From Tetradesmus obliquus (taxonomy: Eukaryota; Chlorophyta; Chlorophyceae; Sphaeropleales; Scenedesmaceae): DNA of 64,000 nucleotides. The position numbers were made by a program, and so were the translations under genes. The notes under the pieces are model-generated. The model did not search any database and was not told the origin of the DNA. It saw only the letters and a list, made by a program, of their open reading frames with translations. Every line of letters starts with the position of its first letter. Position 1 is the stretch's first letter. This document shows, in pieces, positions 43,325 through 52,442 of this stretch. Location: NCBI GenBank assembly GCA_030272155.1, contig CP126207.1, forward strand, positions 1,860,001-1,924,000, given 5' to 3'.

Positions 43325-45204
43325 ATGTCTGGCCTCATGCGGCATCAGGTGTCAGGCCTGCTGGGCCCAGCCAGCAGCAGAGGCAAGCGCAGCAGCAACA
43401 AGCTGCTTGGCACACGCAGCATTGCTGCTCTATGCCTTGTTGCTGGATACATTCTTGGCTGCCTTCATGCCCCTCGCACAGATCCGTACCCGCTAGACAT
43501 GGTGAGCCGCAGGCCCTGCAGTGCACATGCTGGATGGGGTGCTTGCAGGAAGTGTACAGCGGGCACTGCATGCTTGCAGGAAATGTGCAGTGAGCACTGC
43601 ATGCTTGCAGGAAATGTGCAGCTGGCACTGCATGCTTGCAATTTGTGCACAACGAGCACTGCATGCCTGCAAGCAGTGTGCTGTTGCCAGTGCATGCTTG
43701 CAGGAAATGTGCAGCTGGCACTGCATGCTTGCAGGATGTGCACAGCGAGCACTGCATGCCTGCAAGCAGTGTGCGGTGAGCACTGCATGCTTGCAGCTGG
43801 CACTGCATGCTCACAAGAAGCCAGCAGCTGGCACTGCATGCTTGGAAGTGTGCAACTGGCATTGCAAGCGTGCAGGAGTTGTGCAGGCACTTGCAGGAAG
43901 CCCGCAGCTGGCACTGCATGCTTGCAGGAAGCGTGCAGTGAGCGCTCCATGCTTGCAGGAAGTGCGCAGCTGGTCGCTTGCAACCCTGCATGTTTGAGGA
44001 AGCTGTGACAATAGCCAGCCAGTAATATGGGTGCTCACCATGCTTGCAGGATGCTTTCCTACCGCCACCAGAATCAGCAGAGCAGCATGCGCAGGACCAC
44101 CATGCAGCAGACACCGTCAAACCTCCTGCAGGCGGCAGCAGCAGCAGCACATCACAGCAGCAGCAGCAGCAGGAGCAGCAGCAGAAGGCGATGCTGTCGC
44201 AGCGCTTGGACCTGTTTGGGCCTGAGCTGGCACAGTCAGCGCTGCTGCAGCAGCGGCCTCCTCTGCAGCCTGGCAAGTCAGGCAACGCTCAGTACACTGT
44301 GGCACCCCACCAGGTGCGCACTGCAGTGTGCAGCAGTAGAAGGTGCCGGCCTGCCCTGCTGCCTAGCTTTGGGTCATGCTAGCATGCAACAGGCACACGG
44401 CATGAGTTTGCTGCTGCTGCATAGTGCGTGCATGAACTGGCTTGTCTTTAGCAATCCCGCTCTTTCACCGATGCATAGGTTCCGTCTTTCAAAACCAGCA
44501 ACCCAATACAGCTGCCCGCCCTCCTCACGGCCGCATACAGGTGCTCAGCTGGTACCCTCGCATCGTGCTGTTCCCGGCCTTTTTTGACAAGACAACAGCA
44601 GCAGCAGTCATCAGTATGGCGCGGCCGCTGCTGAAGCCGTCAAAGTTAGGCACTGCAGGCCTGAGTGAGGAGGAAAAGGCAAACCAGCCGGTAAGTTGTT
44701 TCTCGCATTCAGCTGCAGTGGGATGGTGGTGCCGCAGTTGACTAGCGGCGCTGCTACTGCTGCAATCCAAGTTAGGCACAGCAGGACTTACTGAGCAGCA
44801 GAGGGCAGATCAGCCGGTGAGTGAGGGTTGCAGCTGATTTGATTGTTTTGTAGTATGTCACAGTGAGGCTGCAGCGCAGCAGCTGGCCGCGGTCGCCACT
44901 GCTGCCGTTTTCAGAACTTGCCACAGCAGGCCTGACAGCGCAGCAGTATGCTGCGCAGCCGGTGAGTTCTGTCCAATGATTGGCATGGGGCGGCCGCTGC
45001 TGCAGCCATCCGAGCTGGGCACTGCAGGCCTGAATGAAGAGGAAACAGTGAACCGGCCAATGAGCACACGCAAATGTCAAGGTTGCCTGAAGAAGGGCTG
45101 CAGTGCTGGCCCTTGACAAAAAAACAGCTGAAGTAGGGCTGCAGGCTGGCCCATCCAAGCTGGACACCAGGCTCACTGGGCAGTCAGCAGAGACACCAGC
45201 TGTT

Positions 45205-45236
<32 letters not shown>

Positions 45237-47279
45237 CGCTGCCGCTGCCGCAGATCCGCACCAGCATGGGTGTGTTCCTCAACCGCGCCGCCGACCCCTT
45301 TGGGCTGCTGGCGGCACTAGAAGACAAGATCGCAGCAGTCACCTTCTTCCCTCCAAGTCATGGAGAGGTGAGCACATTATAACTATAGTTGTTTTGTATT
45401 CAGTTGAAGATGGCTGCAAATATCAACTAGCCCGTCAGGGCTGCTGGCGGCACTTGAAGGCAACGTCGCAGCAGTCACCTTCTGTTTTTTTTCACCTTCT
45501 TCTCCCCAAGCCATGGAGAGGTGAGCGCATTTCAACTTGCAGTTGTGTTTTCAACACAACAGACTTACTTCAAGGGAACCGCAACAGCCTAGCTGTACGC
45601 AGGACTGGCCCTTCAGGGGTGCTGGAAGCAGCACAGGTCAGGGTAACAGCGTCCACCTTCATCCCGCCCACCCCCAAATCATGGAGATCTAAGCAATCAA
45701 CGGAAAGTGAAACCGCAGCTATGCTGGGTTGTGAGCCTTGCTGCACATTCAACTGACTTCTAACCAGGGCCTTAAAGTATAGAAGATCTGCAACAGCAGC
45801 AGCACTGTATTGAGACTGCCCCTGCAGGACTTCACCGTGCTGCGCTACAGCCCGGGCCAGCACTACCACAGCCACATGGACACCTTTGACGGCCACAGCC
45901 ACAACCACTGTATTGAGGATGCCCCCGGTTGCCCCTGCAGGACTGTGACGTGCTGCACTACAGCCCGGGCCAGCACCACAGCCACTGCGCGCCACAGAGC
46001 AAACATGGACAGTCATATACACACAACTGGCTGACACCCGCGGCTGTGTGACGTTTGTTCCGTGCAGGACTTCAACGTGCTGCGCTACAGCCCCGGCCAG
46101 CACTACCACAGCCACATGGACACCTTTGACGCGCGCTTCGTGGCACAGACCGACCCAGGCTTTGGCCAGCGCATGGCCACCATGATCCTGTACTTGTCTG
46201 ACGTTGAGGAGGGAGGAGAAACGGTTTTTAAGCGAGAGGGCAAGTACGGTGAGTCATCAGCGTCACTTCTGTTTCCTTTGATCCTCAGGCTTTGGCCAGC
46301 GCATGGCAACGATGATCCTGTACTTGTCTGACGTGGAGGAGGGAGGAGAAACGGTGTTTAAATGAGAGGGAAAGTATGGTGAGTGCTCAACCATAACACC
46401 CACTACCCCGTAGGACTAGAATCCTTGGGATTTCAAGTGTTGTTCAGTCTGAGGACATCATTGTTGACCGGGCTGCTGGCAGCTGTGAGACCATCGACTA
46501 CAATCACAAGCAGCACAGACGCTCTGCTCTGCTGTTCTTTAGCATGGCTTGTGAAGCATGACTTCTTTAGCATGGCTTAAGCATGACCAAGCTTCTTAAG
46601 CATGACTTCTTTAGCATGGCTTCTTTACCATGGCTCTGATGTTCTTTAGCATGCACTTCGTCCGCCTGGCTGCTGCTGCATGCCTGCCCGCCTGCCCGCC
46701 TGCCCGCCTGCCCGCCTGCCCGCCTGCCCGCCTGCCCGCCTGCCTGCCTGCCCTCCTGCCTGCGTTCCTCTCGGCCTGACTGGTATATATCCCGCTGCCT
46801 GTGCCAACACCACCACCATCCCCACAGGCTCCTTGGGCGTGAAACATGAAGTCAGCCCTTGTAACTTTCTTGCTTCAAAAAAAAACATGAAGTCAGCCGC
46901 ACCACTTGTGAAAGCGCCGACTTCAAATACCAGCCTTTTGCGGGCAATGCGTTGCTGTTCTTCAGCATGCACTCCAAAAAGGCCTCACCACCCGCCTTGC
47001 TGCTGCCTGCCTGCCGTGCTAAAACCCAACCCCGCAGGTGCCTCAGGCGTGCAGCACGAGGACAGCCTCACCACTTGCGAAAGCAGCGACTTCAAGTACA
47101 AGCCCCGTGCGGGTGACGCGCTGCTGTTCTTCAGCATGCACCCGGACCGCAGCATCGACCCAAGGGCGCTGCATGGCGGCTGCCCCGTGGCTGCTGGCAG
47201 CAGCGAGAAGTGGGTGGCGACAAAGTGGCTGCACGACAAGCCCATCAATGACTGGGATGGGGAGGCTGACACAGCATGA
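43325..47279 (+). CDS. Prolyl 4-hydroxylase (2-oxoglutarate/Fe(II) dioxygenase), membrane-anchored
   Basis: Six exons: 43325-43501, 44050-44313, 44541-44690, 45254-45367, 46068-46248, 47038-47279. They give 375 residues. A single N-terminal membrane span (about 32-47) implies a type II ER/Golgi protein. A Gln/Ser-rich stem (exon 2) precedes the catalytic domain, which starts at LSWYPRIVLFPAFFD. Iron ligands His251 and Asp253 (HSHMDTF) and His341 (ALHGGCPV), and the 2-oxoglutarate lysine Lys353 (SSEKW), are all visible. RTSMGVFL, LEDKIAAVTFFP and ATMILYLSDVEEGGET are typical. The family hydroxylates proline in wall glycoproteins and collagen-like proteins. The gene stops about 30 bp before satellite/retroelement DNA. 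Confidence 0.93.
43540..44049 (+). repeat. ~31-bp minisatellite in P4H intron 1
   Basis: At least a dozen copies of GCACTGCATGCTTGCAGGAA-type units (about 31 bp) fill the intron up to the acceptor CATGCTTGCAG|GATGC of exon 2. The unit therefore carries a copy of the acceptor itself. Cys-rich open frames on both strands are a by-product. Confidence 0.85.
44755..45185 (+). repeat. Copies of P4H exon 3 end plus donor
   Basis: KLGTAGLTEQQRADQP with GTGAGT at about 44765-44818, LATAGLTAQQYAAQP with GTGAGT at about 44914-44962, and a larger copy (GRPLLQPSELGTAGLNEEETVNRP) at about 44988-45060, plus a scrap at 45131-45185. Confidence 0.85.
45200..45253 (+). repeat. (CTG)n/(CCG)n acceptor tract of P4H exon 4
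   Basis: The repeat run ends GCCGCAG|ATCCGC at the exon junction. Confidence 0.85.
45395..45530 (+). repeat. Copy of P4H exon 4 interior and end
   Basis: Positions of about 45435-45525 parallel exon 4 (GLLAALEDKIAAVTFFPPSHGE|GTGAGC), with an insertion of extra T/C residues and loss of frame. Confidence 0.75.
45826..45985 (+). repeat. Two copies of P4H exon 5 start
   Basis: CTGCAG|GACTTC with DFTVLRYSPGQHYHSHMDTFD at 45828-45890, and a decayed copy at about 45936-45985. True exon 5 starts at 46068. Confidence 0.9.
46280..46385 (+). repeat. Copy of P4H exon 5 end plus donor
   Basis: GFGQRMATMILYLSDVEEGGETVFK then a stop (TGA for CGA), followed by GGAAAGTATG|GTGAGT. Nearly identical to exon 5. 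Confidence 0.9.
46678..46760 (+). repeat. 8-bp minisatellite (CGCCTGCC)n
   Basis: About nine perfect units in P4H intron 5. It encodes an artificial Ala-Gly-Arg frame on the minus strand. Confidence 0.9.
46829..46980 (+). pseudogene. Copy of P4H exon 6 start, interrupted by a LINE tail
   Basis: After CCACAG the sequence parallels exon 6 (GVKHEVS, TTCESADFKYQPFAGNALLFFSMH) until 46976. It is split by the 27-bp LINE insertion at 46858-46884. Confidence 0.85.
46858..46884 (+). mobile_element. 27-bp LINE 3'-end insertion with 14-bp TSD
   Basis: Consists of the last 19 bp of the window's LINE (CTTGTAACTTTCTTGCTTC) plus A8. It is flanked by perfect direct repeats ACATGAAGTCAGCC at 46844-46857 and 46885-46898. 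Confidence 0.92.
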
Positions 47280-47311
47280 TGTTCGTCATGACGTACGTTT
47301 GGTAAAAAGAC

Positions 47312-47536
47312 GCAGGTTGGCACGGGTGCCGATGACCTGGCATGCACCGTCACCAAAACGCTCACGTCCAGCAAAAATACATGCGGGTCGATCTTCGATT
47401 TTAAATGTCCGTCACTAATAATTCGAGACTTTATTTGTCTGGCAGTGCGCATTCAAGCAAATCGAAGCGGCCCGCAAACCGTCGCCGCACTCCCAATTTT
47501 CGTCCGGGCCGCAAAAATACCTGCGGGTCGATCTTC
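47312..47536 (+). repeat. 322-bp satellite, isolated left copy
   Basis: Starts at GCAGGTTGGCACGGGTGCCG, 32 bp after the P4H stop, and runs to GGTCGATCTTCG where a LINE poly(T) begins. Contains an internal junction (GGCCGC joined to AAAAATACCTGCGGG), implying unequal exchange between units. Confidence 0.9.
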
Positions 47537-48946
47537 GGTTTTTCTTTTTTGAAGCAAGAACGTTACAAGGGCTGACCCAAATAACTGTGCACTTGCTCCA
47601 TACAAAGATCCATTGAGAGAGTGAGGCAACCTGTTCCGCACTCACCCCACAGGTCTCTTGTACCAAGAGACGCTGTCACACGATCATGCAGACAGCCCCG
47701 TGCGGGGCAGCCCCGAAAGGCATCCAGGACCTGACCGAGTGCCCAGACTCCACTAAAATCACAGTCACGCAATGACGTCCTGTGATGTGTGACAGACCGT
47801 GACTGGCCCTTGAAACAAAAGCTGTCCATAGTGTAACTGTCAGCTATCAATGCATGGTGACTTGCACACCTCTAAAAGCTGCACTTTACAGGCAGCATTA
47901 CGACACACACACAAGACGCCTATTTATAGGTGACGGATTGTCGACACAGACAATCACCACCTGACTATTCATAGACTCTCCACTTCATGCAAAGCACATC
48001 CTGCTATTAACCGAACATACACCTTTGAGATATGTGGCATTCTGTAGAAAATGACACCAACACAAACACATATAACCACACACACAAACTTATCTGCACA
48101 TGCCTGCACACATCATCGTACTCTGCTACCCACACGCATGCATACATAACGTAACCCAGCCATCAACTTAGCCTTTGCCATACTATTTTGCAACACATCA
48201 CAACGAGGAACGACAACCACTACTCCAACGAATGCATTGCATATCCTGCCCGAGCCGTCAAAACAGACCACCACGCCACCTATACCCGTGCCCAACCCAT
48301 CACTCACATGCCAGCCGTGCCGGCCCGAATCTTTATGCGACCATCTGTGCCCACCCTATACAGTGCTCCCCACTTCTGCCAAAAGTCAACAAGTTTGATC
48401 TCAGGCGACCTTCCTTGCAGCCATGCAAACGGTATCCCACAACCCAACCTAACATCTACTTCCACTCTATCCCATTCCCTCTGAATTTGCTGCCGTAGCT
48501 CTGCCAGAAAACTGCACGCCACAGCCTTAGCAGCGTACGCTGAGCTGCCCGGCTCGCCAGCTGCACACCGTTGGCTGCCCATGCTGCTGCTGCTGCTGTT
48601 GCTGTTGCTGTTGTCCTCCGCCCCGCTGTTGCTGTGGCTCTGCGATTGCAAACTGCTGCCTGCATTGCGGCTGCTGCCGCCCTCGCTACCACCCGCACTG
48701 GCCACAGTCACGCCAGCCCTGCTGCTGCTGCAGCGCACCACCCAAATGGATTCCAGCAGCAGCAGACGCAGCTGCGTCCACAACTGCTGCTGCCCTGCTG
48801 GCGGCGCCCACACACTGAAGTCATCCAGCAGCAGCAGACGGCTGTTGTTAACAGGGACCACTGCTCCTGGCTGCACTAGCTGCCACACCTGTTGTGCATA
48901 CCACTGCCACACTGCTGCAGCTATTGGGCACTCTGCTGTCACACGA
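47537..48946 (-). mobile_element. LINE copy, 5'-truncated, minus orientation
   Basis: Poly(T) (interrupted) at about 47539-47550, then the LINE end, 3' UTR and the last part of ORF2 (poly-Ser region, REWDRVEVDVRLG) up to GAGTGCCCAATAGC, followed by CTGTCACACGA. Plus-strand TGTAA at 47832-47836 inside it could terminate P4H transcripts. Confidence 0.88.
47832..47836 (+). terminator. Candidate P4H polyadenylation signal inside an antisense LINE
   Basis: First plus-strand TGTAA noticed after the P4H stop (553 nt). It lies in LINE 3' UTR antisense sequence. Confidence 0.35.
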
Positions 48947-49350
48947 TTTTTTTTTTTTTTTTTTTTTTGAAGCAAGAAAGTTACAAGGGCTGACCTACAT
49001 AACTTTGCACTTGCTCCACAAAAAGATCCATTGAGAGAGTGAGGCAACCTGTTCCGCACTCACCCTACAGGTCTCTTGTACCAAGAGACGCTGTCACACG
49101 ATCATGCAGACAGCCCCGTGCGGGGCAGCCCTGAAAGGCATCCAGGACCTGACCGAGTGCCCAGACTCCACTAAAATCACAGTTACGCAATGACGTCCTG
49201 TGATGTGTGACAGACCGTGACTGGCCCCTGAAACAAAAGCTGTCCATAATGTAACTGTCAGCTATCAATGCATGGTGACTTGCACACCTCTAAAATCTGC
49301 ACCTTACAGGCAGCATTACGGCACACACACAAGACGCCTGTTTATAGGTG
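48947..49350 (-). mobile_element. LINE 3' UTR fragment, minus orientation
   Basis: T22 at 48947-48968, then reverse complement of the LINE 3' end to CCTGTTTATAGGTG, where orientation flips. Confidence 0.85.
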
Positions 49351-49596
49351 TCATTGCGTGACTGTGATTTTAGTGGAGTCTGGGCACTCGGTCAGGTCCT
49401 GGATGCCTTTCGGGGCTGCCCCGCACGGGGCTGTCTGCATGATCGTGTGACAGCGTCTCTTGGTACAAGAGACCTGTGGGGTGAGTGCGGAACAGGTTGC
49501 CTCACTCGCTCAATGGATCTTTTTGTGGAGCAAGTGCACAGTTATGTAGGTCAGCCCTTGTAACTTTCTTGCTTCAAAAAAAAAAAAAAAAAAAAT
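49351..49596 (+). mobile_element. LINE 3' end fragment, plus orientation
   Basis: From TCATTGCGTGACTG to TTGCTTC plus A21 (49576-49596). Head-to-head with the preceding minus fragment. Confidence 0.85.
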
Positions 49597-50696
49597 CCAT
49601 GGGTGCTGCCAATGCCAGGCAGCACCGCTGGGTGGCGAGTTATCAGAGGCTGAAAGACACCCAGCTGCCGAGGCGGCTGCGAGTGTTTGGCTGGCGGCTT
49701 CTGCATGCAGGAGTGAAGGTAGGCGCACGGCAGCAAATTCAGAGGGAATGGGATAGGGTGGAAGTAGATGTTAGGTTGGGTTGTGGGATACCGTTTGCAT
49801 GGCTGCAAGGAAGGTCGCCTGAGATCAAACTTGTTGACTTTTGGCAGAAGTGGGGAGCACTGTATAGGGTGGGCACCGATGGTCGCATCAAGATTCGGGC
49901 CGGCACGGCTGGCATGTGAGTGATGGGTTGGGCACGGGTATAGGTGGCGTGGTGGTCTGTTTTGACGGCTCGGGCAGGATATGCAATGCATTCGGTGGAG
50001 TAGTGGTTGTCGTTCCTCGTTGTGATGTGTTGCAAATAGAATGACAAAGGCTAAGTTGATGGCTGGGTTACGTTATGTATGCATGCGTGTGGGTAGCAGA
50101 GTATGATGATGTGTGCAGGCATGTGCTGATAAGTTTGTGTGTGTGGTTATATGTGTCTGTGTTGGTGTCAAGTTTTACATAATGCCACATGTTTCATAGG
50201 GGTATGTTCGGTCAATAGCAGGATGTGCTTTGCATGAAGTGGCGAGTCTATGAATAGACAGGTGGTGATTGTCTGTGTCGACAATCAGTCACCTATAAAT
50301 AGGCGTCTTGTGTGTGTGTGTCGTAATGCTGCCTGTGAGGTGCAGCTTTTAGAGGTGTGCAAGTCACCATGCATTGATAGCTGACAGCTACATTATGGAC
50401 AGCTTTTGTTTCAAGGGCCAGTCACGGTCTGTCCCACATCACAGGACGTCATTGCGTAACTGTGATTTTAGTGGAGTCTGGGCACTCGGTCAGGTCCTGG
50501 ATGCCTTTCGGGGCTGCCCCGCACGGGGCTGTCTGCATGATCGTGTGACAGCGTCTCTTGGTACAAGAGACCTGTAGGATGAGTGCGGAACAGGTTGCCT
50601 CACTCTCTCAATGGATCTTTTTGTGGAGCAAGTGCAAAGTTATGTAGGTCAGCCCTTGTAACTTTCTTGCTTCAAAAAAAAAAAAAAAAAAAAAAA
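49597..50696 (+). mobile_element. LINE copy with internal deletion
   Basis: Begins at TCCATGGGTGCTGCC in ORF2 (zf-RVT start). After GGCGCACGGC it jumps about 560 bp to AGCAAATTCAGAGG, then continues through the stop and 3' UTR to A23 (50674-50696). The five bases ACGGC are shared by both deletion ends. Confidence 0.88.
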
Positions 50697-51040
50697 TCGT
50701 GTGACAGCAGAGTGCCCAATAGCTGCAGCAGTGTGGCAGTGGTATGCACAACAGGTGTGGCAGCTAGTGCAGCCAGGAGCAGTGGTCCCTGTTAACAACA
50801 GCCGTCTGCTGCTGCTGGATGACTTCAGTGTGTGGGCGCCGCCAGCAGGGCAGCAGCAGTTGTGGACGCAGCTGCGTCTGCTGCTGCTGGAATCCATTTG
50901 GGTGGTGCGCTGCAGCAGCAGCAGGGCTGGCGTGACTGTGGCCAGTGCGGGTGGTAGCGAGGGCGGCAGCAGCCGCAATGCAGGCAGCAGTTTGCAATCG
51001 CAGAGCCACAGCAACAGCGGGGCGGAGGACAACAGCAACA

Positions 51041-51077
<37 letters not shown>

Positions 51078-52156
51078 GGGCAGCCAACGGTTTGCAGCTG
51101 GCGAGCCGGGCAGCTCATCATACGCTGCTAAGGCTGTGGCGTGCAGGTTTCTGGCAGAGCTACGGCAGCAAATTCAGAGGGAATGGGATAGGGTGGAAGT
51201 AGATGTTAGGTTGGGTTGTGGGATACCGTTTGCATGGCTGCAAGGAAGGTCGCCTGAGATCAAACTTGTTGACTTTTGGCAGAAGTGGGGAGCACTGTAT
51301 AGGGTGGGCACCGATGGTCGCATCAAGATTCGGGCCGGCACGGCTGGCATGTGAGTGATGGGTTGGGCACGGGTATAGGTGGCGTGGTGGTCTGTTTTGA
51401 CGGCTCGGGCAGGATATGCAATGCATTCGTTGGAGTAGTGGTTGTCGTTCCTCGTTGTGATGTGTTGCAAAATAGAATGACAAAGGCTAAGTTGATGGCT
51501 GGGTTACGTTATGTATGCATGCGTGTGGGTAGCAGAGTATGATGATGTGTGCAGGCATGTGCTGATAAGTTTGTGTGTGTGGTTATAGGTGTCTGTGTTG
51601 GTGTCAAGTTTTACATAATGCCACATGTTTCATAGGGGTATGTTCGGTCAATAGCAGGATGTGCTTTGCATGAAGTGGCGAGTCTATGAATAGACAGGTG
51701 GTGATTGTCTGTGTCGACAATCAGTCACCTATAAATAGGCGTCTTGTGTGTGTGTGTCGTAATGAAAAAAAAAAATGTGTCGTAATGCTGCCTGTGAGGT
51801 GCAGCTTTTAGAGGTGTGCAAGTCACCATGCATTGATAGCTGACAGCTACACTATGGACAGCTTTTGTTTCAAGGGCCAGTCACGGTCTGTCACACATCA
51901 CAGGACGTCATTGCGTGACTGTGATTTTAGTGGAGTCTGGGCACTCGGTCAGGTCCTGGATGCCTTTCGGGGCTGCCCCGCACGGGGCTGTCTGCATGAT
52001 CGTGTGACAGCTTGTCTCTTGGTACAAGAGACCTGTGGGGTGAGTGCGGAACAGGTTGCCTCACTCTCTCAATGGATCTTTTTGTGGAGCAAGTGCACAG
52101 TTATGTAGGTCAGCCCTTGTAACTTTCTTGCTTCAAAAAAAAAAAATAAAAAAAAA
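50697..52156 (+). mobile_element. LINE copy inserted in a LINE tail, with 11-bp TSD
   Basis: Flanked by TCGTGTGACAG at 50697-50707 and 52157-52167. Body from AGAGTGCCCAATAGC through ORF2 end and 3' UTR to a poly(A) with one T. Itself interrupted by an A11 insertion at 51765-51775. Confidence 0.88.
51765..51775 (+). mobile_element. Poly(A)-only insertion with 12-bp TSD
   Basis: A11 flanked by TGTGTCGTAATG at 51753-51764 and 51776-51787. Best read as an extremely truncated retroinsertion carrying only the tail. Confidence 0.75.
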
Positions 52157-52167
52157 TCGTGTGACAG

Positions 52168-52304
52168 CGTCTCTTGGTACAAGAGACCTGTGGGGTGAGT
52201 GCGGAACAGGTTGCCTCACTCTCTCAATGGATCTTTTTGTGGAGCAAGTGCACAGTTATGTAGGTCAGCCCTTGTAACTTTCTTGCTTCAAAAAAAAAAA
52301 AAAA
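52168..52304 (+). mobile_element. Short LINE 3' end
   Basis: CGTCTCTTGG to TTGCTTC plus A15 (52290-52304). Together with 50697-50707 it was the target of the preceding insertion. Confidence 0.85.
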
Positions 52305-52442
52305 GACGCCTGTTTATAGGTGAGGGATTGTCGGCACAGACAATCACCACCTGACTATTCCTAGACTCTCCACTTCATGCAAAGCACATCCTGCTATTGA
52401 CCAAACATACCCCTATGAGATATGTGGCCTTATGTAAAAAAT
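52305..52442 (-). mobile_element. LINE 3' UTR fragment, minus orientation
   Basis: GACGCCTGTTTATAGG to about TATGTAA, complementary to the TATA-containing part of the LINE 3' UTR. Confidence 0.8.

Noticed and set aside
43560-43990. CRISPR-like array
   Set aside because: Units of about 31 bp are directly adjacent with no unique spacers, and the DNA is eukaryotic.
43335-44285. Cys-rich open frame of 316 codons on the minus strand (and 227 codons on plus)
   Set aside because: Produced by the ~31-bp minisatellite in P4H intron 1; no coding signal outside the repeat.
46646-46972. Gly/Arg/Ala repeat protein on the minus strand
   Set aside because: Translation of the 8-bp minisatellite at 46678-46760.
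49597-50673. LINE copy as a spliced retrocopy
   Set aside because: The missing segment does not begin GT at the retained edge; the ends share ACGGC, typical of a microhomology deletion.
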